Under the pieces are notes generated by a model, which did not search any database, had not been told where the DNA came from, and worked only from the letters and a program-made list of their open reading frames with translations. Positions 10,671-24,695 of a DNA stretch of 64,000 bases are shown in pieces. This DNA comes from Chromatiales bacterium (GTDB taxonomy: Bacteria > Pseudomonadota > Gammaproteobacteria > UBA6429 > Thiohalophilaceae): NCBI GenBank assembly GCA_026984045.1, contig JALSSV010000102.1:1-64000 (forward strand), read 5' to 3'. Position 1 is the first letter of the stretch. Every line of letters starts with the position of its first letter. The translations under genes were made by a program, and so were the position numbers.

Positions 10671-11417
10671 TCATGACGTGCGCTTTCCCCGGAAGGCCAG
10701 GGGCGCGGCCAGCAGGGCCAGCACCCAGACGATCACCGGGCCGGCCGGCCAGTCGAACAGGGCCGAGAGCGCCAGGCCCAGGGCGTAGGCCACGGCACCC
10801 AGACTCCAGCCGACGAGCAGAGGCTGGCGGGACGACTGCCGCACGGCCAGGGCCGGGATGATCAGGCTGCTGAAGACCAGGTATACCCCCACGAGCTGAA
10901 CGCTGGCGGTGATGGTGACGGCGAACAGCGGATAGAACAGGCGCTGGCGCCAGGCCGGCGGGCTGCGCCACCAGAGCAGGAACACGGGCAGGCTGATGGC
11001 CGCCAGGGTGATCAGCTCGCGGCGGCCGACCCACAGGATCTGGCCCCGCAACAGATCGGTGACGTGCTCGGCGCCGTGGGGATTGCCCGCGATCAGGAGC
11101 AGCGACCCCGTGGCGGCCAGCACGAAGGTGCTGCCGATGATGGCTTCCTGGATGGCTGGATAGCGACGCTCGGTCCATTGCAGGAGCAGGGCGCCGAGCA
11201 GGGCGCTGCCGGTGGCCGTGAGCTGGATCTGCCAGGCGGCGCCCTCCGCCCAGAGGTTGCCGGCCAGGATCACGCCGCAGGCGGCGATCTGGGCGATGGC
11301 GATGTCGAGGAAGATGATCCCCCGGCCCAGGACCACACGCCCGAAGGGGACGTGGGTCAGGAGGACCAGCAGGCCGGCCAGCAGGGCCGGCGCGATGATG
11401 CCGGGCAGATCATTCAT
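10671..11417 (-). CDS. znuB: Metal (zinc) ABC transporter permease
   Basis: 248 residues with seven to eight hydrophobic helices, ABC-3 family. It forms the inner-membrane channel for zinc or manganese brought by the adjacent binding protein. The coding start overlaps the binding-protein stop by 8 bases. No ATPase (znuC) gene is found next to it, so the energy-coupling subunit must be encoded elsewhere or shared. Zinc is preferred over manganese because of the neighbouring outer-membrane and Cys-rich genes. Confidence 0.88.
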   Translation of the reverse strand: MNDLPGIIAPALLAGLLVLLTHVPFGRVVLGRGIIFLDIAIAQIAACGVILAGNLWAEGAAWQIQLTATGSALLGALLLQWTERRYPAIQEAIIGSTFVLAATGSLLLIAGNPHGAEHVTDLLRGQILWVGRRELITLAAISLPVFLLWWRSPPAWRQRLFYPLFAVTITASVQLVGVYLVFSSLIIPALAVRQSSRQPLLVGWSLGAVAYALGLALSALFDWPAGPVIVWVLALLAAPLAFRGKRTS

Positions 11418-12309
11418 GGCTCAGGGTCTCGAGGCGGCTGAGCGTGTCGTCGAACAGTCCGAAGAGATCCCGGGCCTGGGGCGTGCCCCCGACGGTGAAG
11501 GGCAGGACCACCGCCGGCAGGCCGGTGCGTTCATGCAACCAGCGGGAGGGACGGGCCGGCTGGTAGGCCGCGCGGATGATGCCGGCAGCGGGCTGCCGTT
11601 TGAGGGTTTCCAGCACCTCGGCCAGGTGGGCGGTGCTGGGCGGGACCCCGGGCTTGGGTTCCAGCCGGGCCACGACCTGCCAGCCCAGCCAGTGCCCCAG
11701 ATAGGTCCAGCCCTTGTGATGGGTCACCACCTTCAGACCGCGCAGTTTGCGGGCGCGCGGATTCCAGCGTGCCAGCGCCGCCCGCCAGCGGCGCAGAAAA
11801 TCGGCCGTCCCTTTCCGGTAGTCCTCGGCCCGGGCCGGATCGAGCTGGGCCAGCCGTTCCCCCAGGGCGCGGGCGACGGGAAGGAAATTGCGGGGATCGG
11901 TCTGGATGTGCGGATTGCCGGCCGGGTGCAAATCACCCAGGGCGCGATCCACGCTGGCCGGCACGTCGAGCAGGGTGACGAAGCGGGTGGCCTCGAAATA
12001 GCCGGGCTTGCCGGGCTGGACGTGGGGATTGGCGGCGCGGCGCAACAGTACCGGCAACCAGCCGATCTCCAGATCGGCGCCGGTGCAGATCAGCAGATCG
12101 GCGCGCCGCAGGCGGGCGATCAGGCTCGGCCGGGCCTGGATGTGGTGGGGATCCTGTTGCGCCGTGGTGGCGGTGGTGAGGTGCAGGTGATCATGACCGA
12201 GTTCCCGGGCCAGGGCCGCCCATTCGGGTTCGCAGGCGAAAACCCGCAGGTCGGCGTGTGCGTTCAGGGTGAGGAGCAGGGTCGCAAGCAGGAGCAGAAA
12301 ACGTGACAT
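11410..12309 (-). CDS. znuA: Periplasmic zinc-binding protein of ABC transporter
   Basis: 299 residues with a Sec signal peptide (cleavage near AHA, residue 19). Family A-I solute-binding fold. Candidate metal ligands are the His pair in DPHHIQAR, His in NPHIQTDP and His in VVTHHKGW. The long His/Asp-rich loop seen in E. coli ZnuA is absent. It overlaps znuB and is preceded 13 bp upstream by the outer-membrane barrel gene, consistent with one zinc-acquisition transcript. Confidence 0.88.
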   Translation of the reverse strand: MSRFLLLLATLLLTLNAHADLRVFACEPEWAALARELGHDHLHLTTATTAQQDPHHIQARPSLIARLRRADLLICTGADLEIGWLPVLLRRAANPHVQPGKPGYFEATRFVTLLDVPASVDRALGDLHPAGNPHIQTDPRNFLPVARALGERLAQLDPARAEDYRKGTADFLRRWRAALARWNPRARKLRGLKVVTHHKGWTYLGHWLGWQVVARLEPKPGVPPSTAHLAEVLETLKRQPAAGIIRAAYQPARPSRWLHERTGLPAVVLPFTVGGTPQARDLFGLFDDTLSRLETLSHE

Positions 12310-12322
12310 GGGATTCTCCGGT

Positions 12323-13474
12323 TCAGAAACGGTGGGCGCCGTGGGCGCCGAGACTCATGGTGTATTGCACAGTCCACTGATCGTCGGGGCGGGGTCCGGA
12401 CTCGTCACGGTTGTATTGCAGGCGGATCCGGCTGAATTCGCTGTGGGCATAGTCCACCATCAGGCTCACGCGCCGCGGGGTGTGTCCGGCGGGATCCAGG
12501 GGGCTGCCGCGCAGCGCGCTGCCCGGATCGGGAACGCGCAGGGCATCGAGCCGCAGCCCGGTTCGCCAGCCGTGACGGAACTGGTACACCGCCTGCAGAT
12601 AGGCGCCCTGGCGCCGGGCATCGATGGGACCCGTGGCGCTCCCGCCGTAGCTTCCCCGTTCCCGGTTCTGCATGAAGGCGCCCTGCACGATCAGGTTGCG
12701 TTCGTAGGGATTGCCCCGGGGCGCCCACTTCCATACCCCATAGAGGGTCCACTGGCGAACGTCACCGGAGAAACGGAGGTTGCCACCGTCACTGAGCCGT
12801 TGTTCGGCACGGCTGTCGAACAGGCTGAGGCCGGCCTTCCAGCTCTGGCTGACATCGATGTCCCCGCCGCCGGTCACGAACAGCACCCGGGTTCCCGCGC
12901 CGCCACGGGATGCGCCGGCCGAGGGATAGGCCGCGCCGCGAAAGACTTCTGCACCGAGTTCGAGGAAGGTCTCGGTGGGGGCCAGCCAGCGCAGTTGCAG
13001 GCCGTCGTCTCCGTACTGGTTGCCGAGGAAGGCCCGGTAGGCCAGCGGTTGATCGACGAAATCCCACTGATGGGCGTGGCGGCTGTTCTGATAGCCCAGT
13101 TCCGAGTAGAACCGCCCTGCCTGGAGGGTGAGGCCGGCGGGCAGATCCAGCGTCTGGACGAAGGCCTCTTCCACGGCCAGCCCGCCTTCGGGCGCGATGG
13201 CACCGGTGAAGCGGCCATAGAAACGATCATCGGCATTGGCGCTGATCACCAGCTCCGATTCGGCCAGGGAGAGGCCGGCCGGCAGCAGTCCGGCTTCGTC
13301 GGCCAGGGGCAGGCCGGCGATCCGGTAACGATCCGGATCCTGGCGGTAGTGGGCGTACTGGCCCGAGAGAATCAGGGAAATCTCGGGATTGAAGGCATTC
13401 TGGGCCGCCGGCAGGGCGGCCGAGAACAGCAACAGGACAAGTGTCAGCTTGCCCCGCAGGGGAATGGCAGGCAT
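12323..13474 (-). CDS. Outer-membrane beta-barrel protein linked to zinc uptake
   Basis: 383 residues from the ATG at 13474, which has GGAGG upstream and opens a clear signal peptide (cleavage near ALPAA). The mature chain has alternating hydrophobic/polar strands rich in Tyr, Trp, Arg and Gly and ends in Phe (HRF), as outer-membrane barrels do. There is no TonB plug domain, so it is porin-like rather than a full TonB receptor. Position in the znu operon suggests it helps zinc cross the outer membrane; this is inferred. Confidence 0.75.
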   Translation of the reverse strand: MPAIPLRGKLTLVLLLFSAALPAAQNAFNPEISLILSGQYAHYRQDPDRYRIAGLPLADEAGLLPAGLSLAESELVISANADDRFYGRFTGAIAPEGGLAVEEAFVQTLDLPAGLTLQAGRFYSELGYQNSRHAHQWDFVDQPLAYRAFLGNQYGDDGLQLRWLAPTETFLELGAEVFRGAAYPSAGASRGGAGTRVLFVTGGGDIDVSQSWKAGLSLFDSRAEQRLSDGGNLRFSGDVRQWTLYGVWKWAPRGNPYERNLIVQGAFMQNRERGSYGGSATGPIDARRQGAYLQAVYQFRHGWRTGLRLDALRVPDPGSALRGSPLDPAGHTPRRVSLMVDYAHSEFSRIRLQYNRDESGPRPDDQWTVQYTMSLGAHGAHRF

Positions 13475-13529
13475 GCAGGAATCCTCCGTCGGGAATGGAC
13501 GTTCGATCCGCAAAGCGGATCCGGGCACA

Positions 13530-13829
13530 TCAGATGCAGACGAAGGCGAACGGCGGGGCGCGGGTGGTAGGGTCAAGGAAACGGGGCCGCGCGGCGAGCA
13601 CGGGCGATTCCCGGGTCGGCGCGTTGCCGGGGAGGAACTGCGGTTGTGGCGGAGGACTGATTTCCGGGCCCGGGCTGCTGCCGCCACTGGCCAGGAGACA
13701 GATGTCGCACTGGTCGGCCGTCTGCCCGAGGGTGTCCTGCAACTGATGCCAGATCAGTAGGCTCTGCCCCACAAAGAGGGTCAACAGAACCGGAAGGATC
13801 CAGCGGTGCAGCTGTCGGTGTCGGCGCAT
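13530..13829 (-). CDS. Small Cys-rich membrane-anchored protein, putative zinc chaperone
   Basis: 99 residues with one N-terminal helix (ILPVLLTLFVGQSLLIW), then a QCDICL motif and a proline-rich tail ending RAPPFAFVCI. Short proteins of this shape with a CxxC pair and a terminal R-x-PP block occur beside zinc ABC transporters and are annotated as zinc chaperones; no experimental role is known to me. The start at 13829 gives the best signal anchor. It is the first gene of the zinc operon, 55 bp before the barrel gene. Confidence 0.6.
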   Translation of the reverse strand: MRRHRQLHRWILPVLLTLFVGQSLLIWHQLQDTLGQTADQCDICLLASGGSSPGPEISPPPQPQFLPGNAPTRESPVLAARPRFLDPTTRAPPFAFVCI

Positions 13830-13855
13830 GCCCGTTCGTGCTGAGGAAAGGTTGG

Positions 13856-13871
13856 AGCGGATTATAACGCT
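13856..13871. promoter_or_regulatory. Candidate Zur operator
   Basis: AGCGGATTATAACGCT carries inverted AGCG/CGCT arms around an AT-rich TTATAA centre. It resembles the gammaproteobacterial Zur box core (TGTTATA..TATAACA) only in part. It lies 27 bp upstream of the first gene of the zinc locus. The call rests on position and symmetry. Confidence 0.35.
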
Positions 13872-13997
13872 GCTCGTGCCGCACAAGACAGGGGATGCCG
13901 GCGCGCATGCTGTCCGATCGTGAGTAGCGACACGATCGCGACTCCCGGCAGGGACCAGCCGGGCGGCTCCCGCAGGGACCCGCCGGCTGGAACGGCG

Positions 13998-14216
13998 TCA
14001 GCCGGCCGCCTGCTGTCCGCTGTCGTCCTTGCAGGACTTGCAGGTGTTGATGCCCAGAATGGCGTACAGCGGGCAGATCCCCACCAGGCCGGTGATGAGC
14101 GGAATCAGGCCGATCCAGCCCCAGGGCGTCTTGGGGCCGACGAAGACCAGGGCGATGAGCACGATGCCCACGATGATCCGCAGGGCACGGTCGATACCAC
14201 CTTCATTGATTTTCAT
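13998..14216 (-). CDS. DUF2892 membrane protein
   Basis: 72 residues with two hydrophobic helices and a C-terminal KSCKDD, matching the DUF2892 family, which also forms the membrane part of the rhodanese YgaP. The start follows AAGGAGG. The segment GICPLYAILGINTCKSCK contains three cysteines. It lies 89 bp downstream of a Crp/Fnr regulator gene; pairing of such regulators with DUF2892 genes is common in proteobacteria and suggests stress or sulfur-related control, not proven here. Confidence 0.85.
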   Translation of the reverse strand: MKINEGGIDRALRIIVGIVLIALVFVGPKTPWGWIGLIPLITGLVGICPLYAILGINTCKSCKDDSGQQAAG

Positions 14217-14305
14217 GGCATTGCCTCCTTCACTTGCAGTGGTTGGGCGGGATGATGCTGGGATCCCAGTCTGCCGGTATTGGTTCCGGCTTGTCGGTGA
14301 CCTTA

Positions 14306-14965
14306 TCACACATCCTGTTCGGCGAGTGTTTTCAGGCCGGCCGGGTCGTGCAGAAGGATGTGGCCACGGCCCAGGCGGATCAAGCCCTGCTGTTCCAGTT
14401 CCTTGAGCTGGCGGCTGACCACCTCCCGGGCGCTGCCCAGTTCGGTGGCCAGATCGGCGTGGGTGGTGTCGAGGCGGCCGTGGCGGGTGTATTCCAGCAG
14501 ATGGCGGGCCAAGCGGTTCTGAATGCTGCCGAATCGCAGTTCCTCCACCCGCCGGATGATCTCGGCCAGCCGCTGGCCGTAGGCGGAGAACACGAAGCGG
14601 CGGAAGGCGGGCGAGGCGTCCAGGCCGCGTTCGAAGGTGGCGGCCGGCAGGGCCAGGGCGCGCACATCCGTCTCGGCGATGCCTTCGGCCGGGTAACGGC
14701 CCTGGGAGAGCAGGCAGGCGGTGGTGAGCACGCAGGAGCCGCCGCGGCGCACCCGGTAGAGCACGATCTCCCGGCCCGATTCGCTGCGGGCGATGACCCG
14801 AATGCTGCCCTCCACCACCAGCAGATAGTGGCCACAGGCATCGCCCTGGCGAAAGGCCACGGCGCCTTCGGGGAGGGCGATCTCCCGCACGGCGCTGACG
14901 ATGGCGTGATCCGGATCCCCGGTTTCGGTGAAGTAGGGGAACAGTTCCCGCCAGTCCTCGCCCAT
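14306..14965 (-). CDS. Crp/Fnr family transcription regulator
   Basis: 219 residues: an N-terminal cyclic-nucleotide-binding fold (about 20-130) and a C-terminal winged helix with recognition helix region LGSAREVVSRQLKEL. The N-terminal 4Fe-4S cysteine cluster of FNR is absent, so it is not an oxygen sensor of that type. Cysteines C44, C78 and C84 (GGSCVLTTACLLS) could allow thiol-based sensing, which is speculation. The ATG at 14965 starts 4 bp after the DUF2797 stop, so the two are likely co-transcribed. Confidence 0.85.
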   Translation of the reverse strand: MGEDWRELFPYFTETGDPDHAIVSAVREIALPEGAVAFRQGDACGHYLLVVEGSIRVIARSESGREIVLYRVRRGGSCVLTTACLLSQGRYPAEGIAETDVRALALPAATFERGLDASPAFRRFVFSAYGQRLAEIIRRVEELRFGSIQNRLARHLLEYTRHGRLDTTHADLATELGSAREVVSRQLKELEQQGLIRLGRGHILLHDPAGLKTLAEQDV

Positions 14966-14969
14966 CGCC

Positions 14970-15791
14970 TCAGGCCGAAAGCGTGACGCGGTAGCCGGCG
15001 AACTTGCGCACGTTGAGCACGCCAGCATCGAGGATCAGGTACTGGCCCTTGATGCCGAGGAGGGTGCCGGTGACCGTTGGCGTCTTGTCGAAATTCAGGG
15101 AAGCGATCTTTTCTGGATATTCCTGAACCGGATAGGTGATGTCCACAACCCCGTCATCGTCGAGCGGCTGAATCCGCCCCGGACCTTCCTGGGCCTGCAG
15201 CTCGGCGATCTCGGCGGCGCAGGTGGCCAGCAGTTGGTCACGCCGGGCGGGCAGGTCGAGGGGCTCGGCCACGCCCCTGAGCATCTTGCGCCAGTCGGTG
15301 CGATCGGCCACGTGCTGCTTGAGGATCACCTCGAGCTTGCCGGACAGCAGGCGCTCGGCCACCCGGAACACCGGCAGGGCCTGGGTGGCGCCCTGATCGA
15401 TCCAGCGGGTGGGCACCTGGCTGGCGCGGGTGATGCCGACCTTCAGGCCCGAGGAGTTGGCCAGGTAGACGACGTGATCCTGCAGGCAGTGCTGCTCGCC
15501 CCAGGTCGGATCCCGGCAGGTGCCGGCGGCGTAGTGGCACTGTTCCGGCTTGACGATGCAGCTGTCGCATTCGGGCAGATCCCGGAAGCAGGGATAGCAG
15601 TAGCCCTGGTTGAAGCTTTTGTTCGTCTTGCGCCCGCAGGCGATGCAGTGGATCTCGCCTTCGTAGACCAGCTTGATTGGCTGCCCGATGAGCGGATTGA
15701 GCGGGATACCCGTCTCGTCCAGGGGCAGGTGATAGGTGACGGGGTCGTCGAGTGCGGTGCGCAGCTTGCGCAGGTGGCCGGTGTGCGTCAT
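14970..15791 (-). CDS. DUF2797 family protein
   Basis: 273 residues. The N-terminal third has a zinc-ribbon-like set of cysteines (IHCIACGRK, GYCYPCF, CDSC), followed by conserved HCLQDHVVYLANSSGLKVGIT, typical of DUF2797. No enzymatic function is established for the family. It is probably the first gene of a small operon with the Crp/Fnr regulator. No signal peptide is present, so it should be cytoplasmic. Confidence 0.85.
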   Translation of the reverse strand: MTHTGHLRKLRTALDDPVTYHLPLDETGIPLNPLIGQPIKLVYEGEIHCIACGRKTNKSFNQGYCYPCFRDLPECDSCIVKPEQCHYAAGTCRDPTWGEQHCLQDHVVYLANSSGLKVGITRASQVPTRWIDQGATQALPVFRVAERLLSGKLEVILKQHVADRTDWRKMLRGVAEPLDLPARRDQLLATCAAEIAELQAQEGPGRIQPLDDDGVVDITYPVQEYPEKIASLNFDKTPTVTGTLLGIKGQYLILDAGVLNVRKFAGYRVTLSA

Positions 15792-15865
15792 CCGGCGAGG
15801 ATACCGGATGTTTGCGGTGCGGCAAAGGGCGGACGACCGGGGGCAGAGCCGTCCGGTCGCGGGGA

Positions 15866-16165
15866 TCAGGCGGCGCGGGGATCGTCCTCGATGCGCAATT
15901 GCGTCTTGCCGAGCTGGACCACGTCGCCGGGGTGGATCAGGTGCTTCTTCACCCGCTTGCCGTTGATGAACACGCCGTTGGTGCTGCCCACGTCCTCGAT
16001 GTAGGAGGTGTCGAAGTAGGTGTAGATCCGGGCGTGGTGGGCGCTGAGGGTGATGTCGTCCAGGCGCACGTCGTTGTCGGGCGCACGGCCGATGGACACG
16101 GCGCCGGCGGCGAGCTGGATGGTCTCGATGGGCGCCGCTTCCTGAAAGACGGTGATTCTGGGCAT
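15866..16165 (-). CDS. FHA domain protein
   Basis: A 99-residue protein that is one forkhead-associated domain. Phosphothreonine-binding motifs are present: SIGRAPDND, LSAHHARI and STNGVFING. FHA domains dock phosphorylated partner proteins; no Ser/Thr kinase or phosphatase gene is seen nearby. The start follows AAGGAG. It is a stand-alone transcription unit next to a long repeat-bearing gap. Confidence 0.92.
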   Translation of the reverse strand: MPRITVFQEAAPIETIQLAAGAVSIGRAPDNDVRLDDITLSAHHARIYTYFDTSYIEDVGSTNGVFINGKRVKKHLIHPGDVVQLGKTQLRIEDDPRAA

Positions 16166-16686
16166 GGGATTCTCCTTGTGTCGTTCCTACCCGTCACGAA
16201 AGTGACGTTACATCCGGTTTTCCGTGTAGCGCAGGGAAAGATGCAATATGGGTGCCAGGTACGACGGCTGAATCCGGGGGCGAGAATCGGACCTGCGCTT
16301 GCCTTCGAGGCTACGCCACCGGCGGGGGAATGGCCATAGTCCAAAGGATGAACTTTGTAAAAAAGACCTTGATGAGAGTGAGGTGGCGGGCCTCCGGAAA
16401 AGGCTTCTCTGGATTTCCTTGTGGAATTGTTGTGCAACCAATCCAGAACGCCCTTGCGGCGGGAGAGGCGCTTCGTGACACGCCGTGAATACATCCTTGT
16501 AGGCTCGACGGCCGCATCCTGCGGCCGACGGTCACGAAGCGCCTCTCCCGCCGCAAGGGCTTCGTGCATGTTTCTGGCTGTTGTCCAGGTAGCGGGGAAA
16601 ACACGGTGTCGTTTCCGGCGCTCCGCCCCGGCAGTGATCGCGCCAGCAGGGTTTTCCGTGTTCCCGTTCAGCGCGCCGGAGGCCGG
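16166..16686. other. 521-bp gene-free gap carrying a long palindromic element
   Basis: No credible gene is seen. It holds the 30-bp-arm palindromic element (described separately) and, on either side, sequence without coding periodicity. Open frames crossing it read through the palindrome in both directions and give Arg-rich low-complexity products. Confidence 0.6.
16450..16560. repeat. Palindromic element, copy 1: perfect 30-bp arms around a conserved core
   Basis: The left arm (16450-16479, starting GCCCTTGCGG) and right arm (16531-16560) are exact reverse complements. The 51-base core contains CGTGAATACATCC and an internal hairpin GGCCGCA-TCC-TGCGGCC. A second copy at 39998-40109 shares the core, but its arms differ at five positions, every change matched in the partner arm. 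Confidence 0.9.
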
Positions 16687-17754
16687 TCACTCCCCGTGCC
16701 AGGGCGCGGAGAGTTCGTGCACGGCGTCGATGAAGGCGGCGGCGTGGTCGGGGTTCACGTGCTGGTGGATGCCATGGCCGAGGTTGAAGACGTGGCCTGA
16801 GCCCTTGCCGTAGCTTTCGAGGATGAAGGCCACTTCCTCGCGGATCCGCTCGGGGGAGGCGTAGAGCACGCAGGGGTCCATGTTGCCCTGCAGGGCCACC
16901 CGGTCGCCGACCCGGGCGCGGGCGCGGCCGATGTCCAGGGTCCAGTCCAGGCCCAGGGCGTCGGCGCCGCTGTCGGCCTGGGCCTCGAGCCACTGGCAGC
17001 CGCCCTTGCTGAAGAGGATCACCGGCACCCGGCGGCCTTCGTGTTCGCGGGTCAGGCCCTTGATGATGTGGCGCATGTAGGCCAGCGAGAAGGCTTCGTA
17101 GTCGCGGGTGGTGAGCACTCCGCCCCAGGTGTCGAAGATCATCACCGCCTGGGCGCCGGCGTCGATCTGGGCGTTGAGATAGTCGGTGACGGCCCGGGTG
17201 AGCACGTCGAGCAGCCGGTGCAGGGTCTCGGGCGCCTCGTAGAGCATGCCCTTGGCCCTGGCGAATTCCTTGGTGCTGCCGCCCTCGATCATGTAGGTGG
17301 CCAGGGTCCAGGGGCTGCCGGAGAAACCGATCAGCGGCACCCGTCCGCCCAGGGTCTGGCGGATCATGCGCACGGCGTCCATCACGTAACCCAGATCCTG
17401 CTGCATGTCGGGCACGCCCAGGCGGGCCACGTCGGCGGCGCTGCGCACCGGCGTTTCGAAGCGCGGGCCCTCGCCCTCGGCGAAGTACAGGCCCAGGCCC
17501 ATGGCGTCGGGAATGGTGAGGATGTCCGAGAACAGGATGGCGGCGTCGAGGGGAAAGCGCTCCAGGGGCTGGAGGGTAACCTCGGTGGCCAGCTCCGGGG
17601 TCTTGCACAGGGTGAGGAAGTCCCCGGCCTTCGCGCGGGTGGCGCGGTACTCGGGCAGATAACGCCCGGCCTGGCGCATCATCCACACGGGCGTCACGTC
17701 CACCGGCTCGCGGAGCAGGGCGCGCAGGAAACGATCGTTTTTCAGTTCGGTCAT
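16687..17754 (-). CDS. hemE: Uroporphyrinogen decarboxylase
   Basis: 355 residues. It decarboxylates uroporphyrinogen III to coproporphyrinogen III in heme synthesis. The N-terminal signature [22 protein letters not shown] and MIEGGSTK are intact. The ATG at 17754 (MTELKNDRF) is preferred to an upstream in-frame start because it matches family N-termini. It follows gltD by 18 bp, the same gltB-gltD-hemE order as in pseudomonads, so it is probably read from the glutamate synthase promoter. Confidence 0.97.
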   Translation of the reverse strand: MTELKNDRFLRALLREPVDVTPVWMMRQAGRYLPEYRATRAKAGDFLTLCKTPELATEVTLQPLERFPLDAAILFSDILTIPDAMGLGLYFAEGEGPRFETPVRSAADVARLGVPDMQQDLGYVMDAVRMIRQTLGGRVPLIGFSGSPWTLATYMIEGGSTKEFARAKGMLYEAPETLHRLLDVLTRAVTDYLNAQIDAGAQAVMIFDTWGGVLTTRDYEAFSLAYMRHIIKGLTREHEGRRVPVILFSKGGCQWLEAQADSGADALGLDWTLDIGRARARVGDRVALQGNMDPCVLYASPERIREEVAFILESYGKGSGHVFNLGHGIHQHVNPDHAAAFIDAVHELSAPWHGE

Positions 17755-17772
17755 GGTTTTTCCCGGGCGCAA

Positions 17773-19248
<1,476 letters not shown>

Positions 19249-19387
19249 TCAGGTTCTGCGCGGTCGTCTGCTGTGAGACAATGCGCAACTTTCACCAAAG
19301 CACGTTTTCGGCATGGTATGTCGGGTGGCTTGCTTCCCAGCCACCCGCTACCCGCCACCCGCCACGGCCGCGGGTTCCCGCGGCTAG

Positions 19388-23857
<4,470 letters not shown>

Positions 23858-23940
23858 TGTCAGTCGAACCGTCTTTTTTGCCTGCAAATGATTGATTTTG
23901 CTGGCCGAGCGCCAAAAAAGCCCGGGCAAAATGGTGTGGC

Positions 23941-23969
23941 AGTATACAGCCCGCGGCGGGCGGCTTCAA
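23941..23969 (-). promoter_or_regulatory. Sigma-70 promoter for gltB
   Basis: On the minus strand TTGAAG and TATACT are separated by exactly 17 bp. The predicted start lies about 75 bases upstream of the gltB GTG. It is the only good promoter in the gap between the histone-like gene and gltB. Confidence 0.6.
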
Positions 23970-24070
23970 TTCGATGCGCTCGGCGAGCACGCCGTGCAGG
24001 GCGTTTCCGTTCCGCGAGTGCGGGGAGGATGGGAGGATGCGGGGAACAGGTGGGGGCGCTGAAATGAAAG

Positions 24071-24090
24071 AACGGCCCCGCAGGGCCGTT
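24071..24090 (-). terminator. Rho-independent terminator of the histone H1-like gene
   Basis: An 8-bp stem (AACGGCCC/GGGCCGTT) with a 4-base loop is followed on the minus strand by CTTTCATTT. It lies 13 bp beyond the stop codon of the Lys-rich gene. Confidence 0.75.
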
Positions 24091-24102
24091 CCTGGTGATG
24101 GC

Positions 24103-24594
24103 TCAGGCCGTGGCCTTGCGGCGGCGCTTCTTCTTGCCGACCTTCTTCATGATGGCGGCGACCTGTTTCTTCTCCCAGCGCTCGACGGCGGCGGCAACGG
24201 CCTTGGCCTTCTTCTCGCCGAGTTTGAGCAGCGCCTGTTCGCGCTTGGCCAGGATGCCGAGTTGTTCCTTGAGGTTGGCGATCTCGGCCTTGGCGGCGTC
24301 CTGGGCCATGCGGATTTCCTCCTTGGCGGCGGCGCGGGCTTCGCGCAGTGCTTCCTTGGAGGCTTTCAGATCTTCCCGCAGCTTGGCGATCAGGGCACGA
24401 CGCTTGGCATCGAGTTCCTTGCGCTTGGCCGCGGCGGCCTTCTTGCGTGCAACCGCTTTCTTCTTGGCCGCGGTGGTCTTGCGCGCAACGGTCTTTTTCT
24501 TTGCGACCTTCTTGCGTGCGACTTTCTTCTTGGCCGTTTTCTTCTTGGCGGCGGTAGCGGTTTTGCGACGTGCGGTTTTCTTCTTTGCAGCCAT
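24103..24594 (-). CDS. Histone H1-like / AlgP-like Lys-Ala-rich protein
   Basis: 163 residues. The first ~60 are KK-T-A-type repeats (AAKKKTARRK, AKKKVARKK), the middle (60-125) is a long charged helix likely to form a coiled coil, and the end is again basic (KKVGKKKRRRK). Such proteins bind DNA without sequence specificity; AlgP in Pseudomonas is the best-known bacterial relative of the repeat part. The start has a purine-rich RBS. It has its own terminator. Confidence 0.8.
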   Translation of the reverse strand: MAAKKKTARRKTATAAKKKTAKKKVARKKVAKKKTVARKTTAAKKKAVARKKAAAAKRKELDAKRRALIAKLREDLKASKEALREARAAAKEEIRMAQDAAKAEIANLKEQLGILAKREQALLKLGEKKAKAVAAAVERWEKKQVAAIMKKVGKKKRRRKATA

Positions 24595-24695
24595 GGTGTT
24601 CCCCCTGAGCTTGTTCGGTAGTTTCGAGTATAGCGTCTAATTCATTATATGGAAACAAGGGCAAGTTGATTTGCAATGTGGGTGTGAAAGGATTT

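Noticed and set aside
14297-14309. GTGACCTTATCAC as a Crp/Fnr-type operator before the DUF2892 gene
   Set aside because: The TGA and TCA half-sites are 5 bp apart rather than 6, and it overlaps the end of the upstream coding region.
16311-16604. Short open frames across the palindromic element on both strands
   Set aside because: They read through inverted arms, have no start signals or homology, and give Arg-rich low-complexity products.
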